Below are positions 50,261-57,637 of a stretch of 64,000 bases of DNA, in pieces. Numbering within the stretch: the first letter of the stretch is position 1; the number at the start of each line of letters is the position of its first letter. The DNA lies in NCBI RefSeq assembly GCF_014334335.1, contig NZ_JACSEU010000001.1, positions 1,860,001 through 1,924,000 of the forward strand, in the 5' to 3' direction. Under the pieces are notes generated by a model, which was not told where the DNA came from, ran no database searches, and was given only the letters and a program-made list of their open reading frames with translations. Position numbers and translations under genes: made by a program. This DNA comes from Treponema sp. Marseille-Q3903 (GTDB lineage: Bacteria; Spirochaetota; Spirochaetia; Treponematales; Treponemataceae).

Positions 50261-50969
50261 TTACAGGACAAATTTTTAATAAATCAGGATTTTCGATATC
50301 ATTTTGTATTTTAAAGAAGCCATTTGTTATCCCTGACAATCCCCAATTATCAATTGATATTAAATTACTAATTTCCCATTTATAAATTGTATTAATTTTC
50401 CAGCCTGAAACAGGAGTTATTGTTATAGTTTTCTGATCAGAGCTAATTGAATATGATATTTTTTCTGAAGGGGAAATTTTAAAGGCTTTGTTAAAATTTA
50501 CATACGATACTTCATGATTAAATGAAAAAGAGATACTATCAGACACCAATAATGCAGTATCATCAACAGGTTTGCTTATTAATGTAAAAGAATCATTATT
50601 ATTCCCATAAACAAAAGAACATTTATAATCAACAGAAAACAGAGAACCATTATATTTAAGTACAGAACCATTTACGACTAAAATATAACATCTTCCGTTT
50701 ACCCAACCAATTTCGGGCTTTGCGTATAATGTATTCGAACCCCATTTAAATACTAGTTCCAATGGCTGATTATTATTTTGTATTTTTATACATTGTTCTG
50801 CAGAATAATGATCTACCTCACAATTAAAGGCTACTTCCACATATTCCTGACTATAAGATTCTGAATCACTGGAAGGCAAACAAGATATTTCATCATTTCC
50901 AAAATCAACAATATTACAAGAGCTTATTAATAAAGTAAGTAAGAAAATAAAAATTATCTTATTTCTCAT
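50229..50969 (-). pseudogene. Ig-like lipoprotein, N-terminal half (split by frameshift)
   Basis: 246 residues with a lipobox (LISSC, Cys about 18) and two Big_5-like domains (VEVAFNCEVDHYSAEQC, ISFSFNHEVSYVNFNKA). It overlaps the stop of the TPR lipoprotein gene by 4 bp. The frame leaves the homology at 50245. A secreted N-terminal fragment could still be made. Confidence 0.75.
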
Positions 50970-51625
50970 AATGAATCATTTCCATTTCTTATATATCTTT
51001 TTAATTCCTTAATCGTTTGAGAATCTTCCATGACAACTTCCGCTTTATCTAATTCATCCAAAGCCCGTTCTCTCATTCCCAACATAAGCCATATGTCTGC
51101 TAATTCTAAATAAATTTTTGAATTTTCACTTAATAAACTTTCAGCTTTTCTATACATTGACAACCGTTCATCAATCCTACCTAATTTCGCACATAAACTT
51201 CCATATTGATAGAAGACTCTGCAATCACCTGAATTAAATGACAATTCTTTTATTAAAGCAGTTTCAGCTTCGTCATATCTTTCTTGAGCAATAAGAACTC
51301 GAATATACCATATGCGAGCATCTGTATATTCAGGATATTTTCTGATTGACTTATGTAGTACCAAATTTGCATCTTCCAACATATCCTGAAAATAGAAAAT
51401 TTTTGCTTTTAATAAATCTGCTTGATAAAAAGAAGAATCATTTTTTTTTGCGGCATTCACAAATTCTAAAGCAGTTTCAAAGTCCTGCTTAGAATAAGCT
51501 TCCACTGCTCTTAAATAATTAAATTCAGCATCTTCTTTTTTTGTACATGAAAAAAACAAAAAAGAAACAAGAACAATAAGAAATACTTTATAAACTCTTT
51601 TTATTACTATAACTCTCTTAAACAT
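50966..51625 (-). CDS. TPR lipoprotein
   Basis: 219 residues with a lipobox (FLFFSC, Cys about 27) and about five tetratricopeptide repeats (AVEAYSKQDFETALEFVNAA, AETALIKELSFNSGDCRVFY, YLELADIWLMLGMRERALDE). TPR lipoproteins act as periplasmic or outer-membrane scaffolds, as in PilF or BamD-type systems. It sits 21 bp after the first gene and is coupled to the next. Confidence 0.75.
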   Translation of the reverse strand: MFKRVIVIKRVYKVFLIVLVSFLFFSCTKKEDAEFNYLRAVEAYSKQDFETALEFVNAAKKNDSSFYQADLLKAKIFYFQDMLEDANLVLHKSIRKYPEYTDARIWYIRVLIAQERYDEAETALIKELSFNSGDCRVFYQYGSLCAKLGRIDERLSMYRKAESLLSENSKIYLELADIWLMLGMRERALDELDKAEVVMEDSQTIKELKRYIRNGNDSL

Positions 51626-51646
51626 TTTTTACTTCTATTGTTTTAT

Positions 51647-53023
51647 TCAACTAAGAATATAATTAATTCTTTCTTTCAATCGCCCACTTGCAGTCAAACT
51701 TTTTTCATACAAAGCCTGACTAAGTGTTTTATTATCTATATTTTGTTTTATAACTTGAGTACCCTGAATTACGTAATCACAATCCGGTAAATTCAGAAGT
51801 GAATAAATATATTCCAAGGCTCTTTTATCACTATCATTAATATAAATTAAAATTAATCTTTGAACTTCCTGAGGTAATAATATTTTAGATGCATCAGAAT
51901 CATTTAAGCCACATAATTTTCCTAATATAACTCGTGAAGAATCATAGTAATCTGAATTACCGAGCATAATAATTTTTTCGAGTATCACTTTCCAATTTGA
52001 TAAATCGCCAGCCTGAACCTTTGGGAGCATAGTCCACAAATTCCAATAATAACAAGGGAAGTTCTTAAAATATTTTTCCAATGCCATATATTCATTAAAT
52101 TCTTTATTGGACCAAGCTCTATTCTTTGCAGTTTTCTTTAACTTTATATATTCAAAAGGAAAGAAATCGATTTTAGGTTCTTCTACATCTGTGCCCAAAT
52201 ACAACGACAACATGTAATCAACTGCATTTATTGATTCCTCATCTTTAGATTCAGATACTAATTTATTACGTAATTCATTTAAATTTTGTACAAAACGTTT
52301 ATCATCTGCATTCCCAAAACATGATTGATATTCATAATCCAAAAAAGCACTAAAAATTGATTCAACGAACAAATTGTTTTTTTCATATACTCCGGAAGCA
52401 AACAATCCAAGTCCAGAAAAGAACTCACCTTTTTCAAAATATAATTCAAGTAATTCCTGAGCTTTTTTATAGTTTTTTGATTCCCCTAATAAATACATAT
52501 AAGATCGGATCTCTTCACCTGTAATTAGATTAGGATATTTCTTATATGTTTCATCAAAATACTTTAAAGCTTCTTCATTTCTTTCTAGAGTTGTTAATAT
52601 TCTACCAGCTAAATATCCATATATAATTCCATATTTAGGTACAGCACATGCTTTTTCAACATATGAATACGCAGTCTCTACTTCATTATTCATTAAATAA
52701 AGAGTTGCATAACATCCATATAAGGCTGCTTCATTTTCTTTTGAAACTTGTTTTGGTGACTTTTTTGCAATTGACTCAGCTCTTACTAAATAAGGCCAAG
52801 ACTGATTATAACTTCCCACTAATATATAATAACGTGCTAAATCTAATTTAGATTCAAAAAAATCAGGATTTTCTAAATCATATAAATAAACATCCTGATA
52901 CATGCTTTCAAGATTTTTGTGAGATTGCTTAATCTGTTTATAAGACTTCATATTTTCCGAAGAACAACCTAAAAAGAGAAATGTAAATAAAAATAAAACA
53001 GAGAAACACTTTTTAATAATCAT
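51647..53023 (-). CDS. Large TPR-like lipoprotein, first gene of the export/toxin operon
   Basis: 458 residues with a lipobox (FLFLGC, Cys about 20) and TPR-like helical pairs through about residue 200 (ARYYILVGSYNQSWPYLVRA, NEEALKYFDETYKKYPN). The rest is helical and unassigned. A promoter lies immediately upstream and the following 34 kb runs in one direction, so it heads a possible very long transcript. Role in substrate docking or assembly is inferred. Confidence 0.7.
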   Translation of the reverse strand: MIIKKCFSVLFLFTFLFLGCSSENMKSYKQIKQSHKNLESMYQDVYLYDLENPDFFESKLDLARYYILVGSYNQSWPYLVRAESIAKKSPKQVSKENEAALYGCYATLYLMNNEVETAYSYVEKACAVPKYGIIYGYLAGRILTTLERNEEALKYFDETYKKYPNLITGEEIRSYMYLLGESKNYKKAQELLELYFEKGEFFSGLGLFASGVYEKNNLFVESIFSAFLDYEYQSCFGNADDKRFVQNLNELRNKLVSESKDEESINAVDYMLSLYLGTDVEEPKIDFFPFEYIKLKKTAKNRAWSNKEFNEYMALEKYFKNFPCYYWNLWTMLPKVQAGDLSNWKVILEKIIMLGNSDYYDSSRVILGKLCGLNDSDASKILLPQEVQRLILIYINDSDKRALEYIYSLLNLPDCDYVIQGTQVIKQNIDNKTLSQALYEKSLTASGRLKERINYILS

Positions 53024-53039
53024 TACTTTATTTGTAATG

Positions 53040-53068
53040 ATGTTAGTTTATAAAACAAAAGATGTCAA
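53040..53068 (-). promoter_or_regulatory. Promoter of the export/toxin operon
   Basis: On the minus strand TTGACA (53063-53068), a 17-bp spacer and TAACAT (53040-53045) lie just upstream of the ATG at 53023. The implied leader is about 10 nt with no strong Shine-Dalgarno. No other good promoter was noticed within the operon. Confidence 0.55.
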
Positions 53069-53102
53069 CAATCAAAAAATCTTTCTGTCTTTTTTAATAA
53101 TT

Positions 53103-53780
53103 CGTAAGCGATTTTGTCCAAGAAAATCGTAAGGGATTTTGTCATATACAATGGAGGCATGAATTACATGGACAAAAACAAACTGAAAGTGATGTGGCAG
53201 GTTGTAGATGGATATCAATCTGTACACTGGGCCGCTGCAAAACTTAAGAAGTCTGAAAGGATAATAAAAAGGTATGCTGCGAGGTTGAAATCAAATCCAG
53301 ATGATGATTTGATTCATAAAAACAGAGGAAAGGAACCCGTGAACAAAACCGATCATGAAAAAATCTGGCAGCTCTACATGAAAAAGTATTACGGGATGAA
53401 TATTACTTTCTTCTGCGAAAAACTTCTGAAAAATGGAAATACAAAAGTCAGTGAAGGACTTGTAAGGTTGATTTTCAAGGAACATGATGAGTTCTCTGTT
53501 CAGGTATGGCACAGGACAAAGAATGAGCTGAGAAAGAGACTTCGTGAAATGAAAAGGCTCACAAAGCAGCAGAAAGAAGTTCTCGTGCAGCTCGAAGCGG
53601 AACCTTACATCAAGACAACTCACCCGACTCAGCCAAGATCGAAATATTTCGGAGAAGAGCTTCAGATGGATGCAAGCATACATCTTTGGTTCGGAAAAAG
53701 AAAATGTGCCCTTCATACTGCCTTAGATGATGCTACCGGAATGATTGTAGGCGCTTATTTTGACTGGCAGGAGACACGAA
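53103..53780 (+). mobile_element. ISNCY-like insertion sequence fragment
   Basis: The left terminus carries two 16-bp near-identical motifs, CGTAAGCGATTTTGTC (53103-53118) and CGTAAGGGATTTTGTC (53128-53143), probable transposase binding sites. The transposase gene follows and is cut near 53780, where phage tail DNA begins; the right end of the IS is missing. It separates the cargo operon from the prophage remnant. Confidence 0.7.
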
Positions 53781-53836
53781 ATGGGTATTATCAGATTACA
53801 CGCCAATTCGGATTTTACCCTTGTTTCGGGACGTGA
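53168..53836 (+). pseudogene. Truncated ISNCY-family transposase
   Basis: An N-terminal helix-turn-helix (GYQSVHWAAAKLKKSERIIKR, shown as the first 15-35 residues) and the beginning of a DDE core (ELQMDASIHLWFG, ALDDATGMIVGAYFDWQET) are present. After ETRNG the frame enters tail-gene DNA and stops at 53836. About half of a 400-450-residue transposase is lost. GGAGG at 53153-53157 favours the start at 53168 over 53159. Confidence 0.75.
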
Positions 53837-54887
53837 GGTCCTTGTTTACTTCACAACCGGAAACAATGTAGCTGCTCCAACGCTGAATTTTGCCGGAACA
53901 GGCACGATTCCGCTTGCAGCTATGGAAGGAAAATCTGTACATCCGTTTGCGGCCGGAACCTGGCTTCATCTAAAATATGTGGATGTAACTATTTCGGATA
54001 CCCGGCATCAGAAGTGGCTGATTATGGGCTCAAACTACGCACAACAGGATCACAACGTTCCTCGTTGGATTAACGGTGTTTTAGGTAAAGATATCACAAG
54101 CTACTACAATGACGGCACTTTATGGAAGCGTCTGAATGGCACAGACGGCTTTGCCCTTTTTGAAGATATTTATGCCGGTGATTATTTTAAAATGAGTCGA
54201 GCAATTACCTCTCCTAAGCAGAGTTCACAATATGCGGTTACCGGGTCGCAATGGGTTACGAATGCCGGAATAAACTCCTTGAAATGTTGTGGTTATGAGA
54301 TCAGTATAGATTATAACCATCTTGTCATGATACCGGGCAAAGGCGAAGAGGGCTCTTTTCACTTTGGAAGAAACAGAATGTATTCTGCAAACACAATAAC
54401 CGGCGGCTATAAGGCAAGCGAGATGAACACTGATATAATCGGCGCTGTAGTATCTTTTGGAAGCATTGCAGCCGGGGCAACTGTCAATCAGCAGCTCTAC
54501 GCTGAATTTGGCTCTCACTTAAAAACAACAAGAGAATTGATTTCAAATACAGTTACAGCATCTTTATATAACCGTCTTGGCAGCGCGACAGGAGCCTCCA
54601 GCAACTGGAACTGGGAATATATGCAGGCGGTTTTTATGAGTGAGGTTGAAGTTTTCGGCGCGACAATATGGAGATCTTCCGGTTATGATACAGGAACAGC
54701 GTGCATGAGGCTCCCCCTCTTTATGTACTCGAGAAAGGCAATCAATAATCAAAGTTCGTATTATTGGCTAAAAGACGTTGCATCTGTCGCAAATTTCTGC
54801 ATTGTTAATTTGTATGGTGGAGCGTTATACAGCTACGCCAACAGCGCAGACAATTATGTTCGACCTCGCTTCGTGCCCGGAGCATAG
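53760..54887 (+). CDS. Phage tail-fibre-like protein, 5'-truncated
   Basis: 375 residues are open, of which those after about residue 8 look genuine. The N-terminal part resembles siphophage tail proteins (FTTGNNVAAPTLNFAGTGTI), and DHNVPRWINGVLG introduces a C-terminal receptor-binding region that ends in NYVRPRFVPGA, a pattern of C-type-lectin-like phage tips. The start of the gene has been replaced by the IS. It is the only structural phage gene left. No ribosome-binding site is convincing, so it is likely silent. Confidence 0.65.
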   Translation: MTGRRHEMGIIRLHANSDFTLVSGREVLVYFTTGNNVAAPTLNFAGTGTIPLAAMEGKSVHPFAAGTWLHLKYVDVTISDTRHQKWLIMGSNYAQQDHNVPRWINGVLGKDITSYYNDGTLWKRLNGTDGFALFEDIYAGDYFKMSRAITSPKQSSQYAVTGSQWVTNAGINSLKCCGYEISIDYNHLVMIPGKGEEGSFHFGRNRMYSANTITGGYKASEMNTDIIGAVVSFGSIAAGATVNQQLYAEFGSHLKTTRELISNTVTASLYNRLGSATGASSNWNWEYMQAVFMSEVEVFGATIWRSSGYDTGTACMRLPLFMYSRKAINNQSSYYWLKDVASVANFCIVNLYGGALYSYANSADNYVRPRFVPGA

Positions 54888-54917
54888 AAAGCAAATTTTA
54901 CAAAAAAGTGGTATATA

Positions 54918-54953
54918 AAAGTGGTACAAAATTTCATGTACCACTTTTTATTT
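54918..54953 (+). terminator. Hairpin terminator at the right prophage end, made of AAAGTGGTAC repeats
   Basis: AAAGTGGTAC (54918-54927) is inverted at GTACCACTTT (54938-54947) and followed by TTATTTTATT. The stem uses the same 11-mer that is repeated at the left island end, so the site may serve both termination and integrase/excisionase binding. The rest of 54888-55068 shows no gene. Confidence 0.55.
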
Positions 54954-55068
54954 TATTGTATTAAAATATACTGAAACACACTTGCAATAACTAACAATTT
55001 GTTGTAACATAAGGAAATAACAGGTTATAACATACTTGTGTGAATTGTACTGAACTATACTCTTAGGG

Positions 55069-55112
55069 GCCTTCTAAGCAGCAGGTCGACAGTTCGATTC
55101 TGCCAAGCATCA
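55069..55112 (+). repeat. attR: 44-bp copy of the tRNA-Arg 3' half
   Basis: Identical to 16130-16173. No tRNA 5' half precedes it, so it is not a gene. The original tRNA terminator follows directly, which shows that this side is the old chromosomal downstream sequence. Confidence 0.9.
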
Positions 55113-55117
55113 ATTTA

Positions 55118-55146
55118 AATCTTCGCTTAAAGCGGAGATTTTTTAT
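55118..55146 (+). terminator. Original terminator of tRNA-Arg, now 39 kb away from the gene
   Basis: AATCTTCGC pairs with GCGGAGATT (one G-T pair) around a short AT loop and is followed by TTTTTATTT. It sits 6 bp beyond the attR repeat, where the uninterrupted tRNA gene would have ended. Confidence 0.6.
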
Positions 55147-55179
55147 TTAACAAAAAAACTGTAAATCAAAATAAGTTTT

Positions 55180-55959
55180 TTAGTTATCGGCGGAATTTGA
55201 ATCTATCAAAATAGTCCCCAAAAACAACGGAGTGCTATAGATTTCTTTAAAAAGAGTATCTACGCCTACCCCGACGGCAAACATCGCAACGTACCATCTG
55301 GAGTCGGAAGATGAACCCGACATATTTACATCGAGATTTCCATCAGCTTCGTTGTCATTTGCCGGCACAACATCATTTTCTCCATTGCGGCCAAAATTAA
55401 ATGTTCTATTGGACTGATAACGAACCGGGACTACTCTTACGAGCGAATTATAAGGATTGTTTCCATCTATCAATATTTTTGAGGCAAAATCAGAACCTGA
55501 CGAATAATCTGTCAACCTGATTACAACTGTCCTGTTTCTATTTTCAGAGGGAATTAAAACTGATGAGTTTTCAAAATTTTTTATAAGTGCTTTCAGTTTT
55601 TGATATTTATACGTATGAATTAATTTATCTGAGGCATTAGAAGTTGCTGTCAGAGAATTGATATTCGATACTTCACTTTTCATCACACTCGAACTTTTAT
55701 ATATTTTGTAATATACATCAGTCCCGCTGAAAGTAAATCCGCTTACATTTTTTTCATTTGTTTGAAAAGAAAAGTATCGCTCTGCATAACCAAGACTCGT
55801 ACCGGAAGAGTTTTCATCTTCGCTCGGTTTGTTTGAACCGCTATATGGAGGGTCAATGACATAAAAAGTGTCAAGTCCGCACGAGATGTTAAACAAAATA
55901 AAACACACAACAAATGAGTAATTTATAAATTGTTTAACAGTTTTGCCTCTCTTATTCAT
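55180..55959 (-). CDS. Lipoprotein of unknown function
   Basis: 259 residues, with a lipobox (FNISCG, Cys about 27) and a Ser/Asn-rich linker, then a beta-rich domain. No family is recognised. Paralogous spirochaetal lipoproteins of this size are common and many are surface-exposed or periplasmic. It ends the minus-strand flank that starts at recA, directly beside the island. Confidence 0.7.
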   Translation of the reverse strand: MNKRGKTVKQFINYSFVVCFILFNISCGLDTFYVIDPPYSGSNKPSEDENSSGTSLGYAERYFSFQTNEKNVSGFTFSGTDVYYKIYKSSSVMKSEVSNINSLTATSNASDKLIHTYKYQKLKALIKNFENSSVLIPSENRNRTVVIRLTDYSSGSDFASKILIDGNNPYNSLVRVVPVRYQSNRTFNFGRNGENDVVPANDNEADGNLDVNMSGSSSDSRWYVAMFAVGVGVDTLFKEIYSTPLFLGTILIDSNSADN

Positions 55960-55994
55960 AAAGTTTATAAGCTTTAGCAGTTCTGACAGTCAGA

Positions 55995-56669
55995 CTACTC
56001 GACCTTTCCTTGAACTTTAAGCGCAATAATTCTTGACTTTGCAAGTTTTGCCCATGAATCATCAGGATTGCTGTCATTAATTTCTGTGAAAACTGAAACT
56101 GCTTCTGCATATTTTCCCTGAGCTTCAAGAACGCGTCCGTAACTGAACTTTGCATGATTTTTTATAACAAACGACTTATTATCAGCTGCAATTTTATAAT
56201 TTTCCGCAGCAGCATCAATGTTGTTCAATTGTTCATAACAAACTCCAATATTAAAATAAGCGATTGGAGCAATGTATGATTTTTTTGCCTTTTTTGCAGC
56301 GGCTTTCCAAAAATCAGCCGATTCCTGATACTTTTTCTGTTGGAAAGCAATTTCTGCGCAAATCATGTTTGCACGAGCACCTGCAATTCCATTTTTTTTT
56401 GTAAAAGGAGCAAGCTGTTCAATAGCGGTATTGCTTCTTGCTTCGAGCTCAGACTCTTCCAGAGAACCGCTTTTATCTGTGAGTGTAAAAGTAATTTCAT
56501 CAATCCTGCTCAGATTTTTATTTTTTAAACTATTGTAAATTGCATAAGTGGTAATGTATCCTGCCAATGCACATGCAACAACAATTAAACAAACGATAAA
56601 TTTTACTTTATTTTTTTCAATCAAGTTGCCAATTTTCTGGCTTGTTGCCAATTCTTCTCTTTCTGCCAT
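55995..56669 (-). CDS. TPR membrane protein (YfgM/BamD-like repeats)
   Basis: 224 residues; a cytoplasmic N-terminus, one membrane helix (about 24-48) and a periplasmic TPR region (ICAEIAFQQKKYQESADFWK, IAYFNIGVCYEQLNNIDAAA, GRVLEAQGKYAEAVSVFTEI). Architecture matches YfgM-type proteins that assist periplasmic chaperones. It follows the regulator gene by about 38 bp. Confidence 0.75.
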   Translation of the reverse strand: MAEREELATSQKIGNLIEKNKVKFIVCLIVVACALAGYITTYAIYNSLKNKNLSRIDEITFTLTDKSGSLEESELEARSNTAIEQLAPFTKKNGIAGARANMICAEIAFQQKKYQESADFWKAAAKKAKKSYIAPIAYFNIGVCYEQLNNIDAAAENYKIAADNKSFVIKNHAKFSYGRVLEAQGKYAEAVSVFTEINDSNPDDSWAKLAKSRIIALKVQGKVE

Positions 56670-56707
56670 TTTTATATCCTCAAACTCAATTTTTCGTTAT
56701 TTTATAG

Positions 56708-57619
56708 TTAATTCTTACGAATTTCTAATTCATTGATCAATTTAATCACATAAGTACGTTGAATTTCAAGCACGCGCGCTGCCCTTGTCTGATTCCAGTT
56801 ATTTTCTTCAAGAATCTTTGTGACATATTCTTTTTTAAACATATCGACAGCTGTCTTAAGAGATTTGTCGTTTCCAAAGTCTGCTATATTTTCAACAACT
56901 CTGTTCACGACAGAATCTTCATTTATGAAGCCTAAATCAGCCTCATCAATCACAGGAGGTTTCCCAACTATAAATGCCCTTTGAATTGAATTAATCAATT
57001 CGTCAACATTTCCCTTCCAAAAGTGTTCGAGCATTGAAGTTTTTGCAGCCTCAGAAAAACGGACAAATTTCAAACCCGATTTCTTGCTAAAACTTGTCAG
57101 ATAACTTTCTGCAATCGGTATAATGTCTTCTTTATGAAGTCTCAGAGGCAAAACGTTGATAACGACAGTATTCAACCTAGATAAAAGCTCAGGCAAAAAC
57201 TTTCCATTCGCAACTTTTTCCTCTAAGGAACATTCGGTGGAACAGATAATTTTCAAGTCAAGCTCTTTGGCAGCTGTTTTTTTTATCATTTCAATAAACG
57301 ATTTTTGCAGCTCCAGAATCATATCTTCGACATGACAAACAAAAAGAGTAATTCGCTGGTCAAAAGCAATCAATCGGCTTACATCATCAAATACAACTTG
57401 AATCTGCTCTTTGTCAAAGGATTTACAATTGATTTCAAAAAAATGATCAATCTTCGCCGAATTTGAATAATGAATATGACGAGCGACAAGACGTTTCCCA
57501 GAACCTCTCTCTCCGACAATCAAAACAGATGCATTGTTCGCAGAAAGAGTCTGGACCAAAGTCTTAATTTCCTTGATAAAACTGCTAGAGCCAACCAAAG
57601 GAGTAATGTTTTTGTTCAT
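56708..57619 (-). CDS. AAA+/Fis-type regulator lacking the sigma-54 contact loop
   Basis: 303 residues. Walker A is GERGSGKR (about 37-44), a sensor/arginine-finger-like ELLSRLN follows near 163, and the C-terminus is a Fis-type HTH (NWNQTRAARVLEIQRTYVIKL). This is the layout of sigma-54 activators, but the GAFTGA loop is absent and the region between Walker A and B is short (FFEINCKSFDKEQIQVVFDD). It probably binds DNA without activating sigma-54 RNA polymerase. It lies 18 bp after rpsA. Confidence 0.8.
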   Translation of the reverse strand: MNKNITPLVGSSSFIKEIKTLVQTLSANNASVLIVGERGSGKRLVARHIHYSNSAKIDHFFEINCKSFDKEQIQVVFDDVSRLIAFDQRITLFVCHVEDMILELQKSFIEMIKKTAAKELDLKIICSTECSLEEKVANGKFLPELLSRLNTVVINVLPLRLHKEDIIPIAESYLTSFSKKSGLKFVRFSEAAKTSMLEHFWKGNVDELINSIQRAFIVGKPPVIDEADLGFINEDSVVNRVVENIADFGNDKSLKTAVDMFKKEYVTKILEENNWNQTRAARVLEIQRTYVIKLINELEIRKN

Positions 57620-57637
57620 TCCACCAAAACAATCAAT

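Larger units (their letters stand above)
16130..55112. mobile_element. 39-kb genomic island: hollowed-out prophage with toxin/export cargo
   Basis: It is bounded by 44-bp direct repeats derived from tRNA-Arg. The left edge holds a tyrosine integrase reading away from the tRNA and the right edge a phage tail-fibre-like gene, the usual prophage polarity. The integrase lacks its catalytic half and the tail gene its start, and each is joined to an IS fragment. No capsid, terminase or replication gene is left. The interior (about 17.9-53.1 kb) is minus-strand cargo visibly richer in A+T than the flanks. It should be immobile unless an integrase acts in trans. Confidence 0.85.

Noticed and set aside
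53760-54887. Tail protein as a variable target of a diversity-generating retroelement
   Set aside because: The C-terminus is lectin-like, but no reverse transcriptase or template repeat is in the window.
55069-55112. Second tRNA-Arg gene
   Set aside because: Only the 3' half is present; there is no D arm or 5' acceptor strand.
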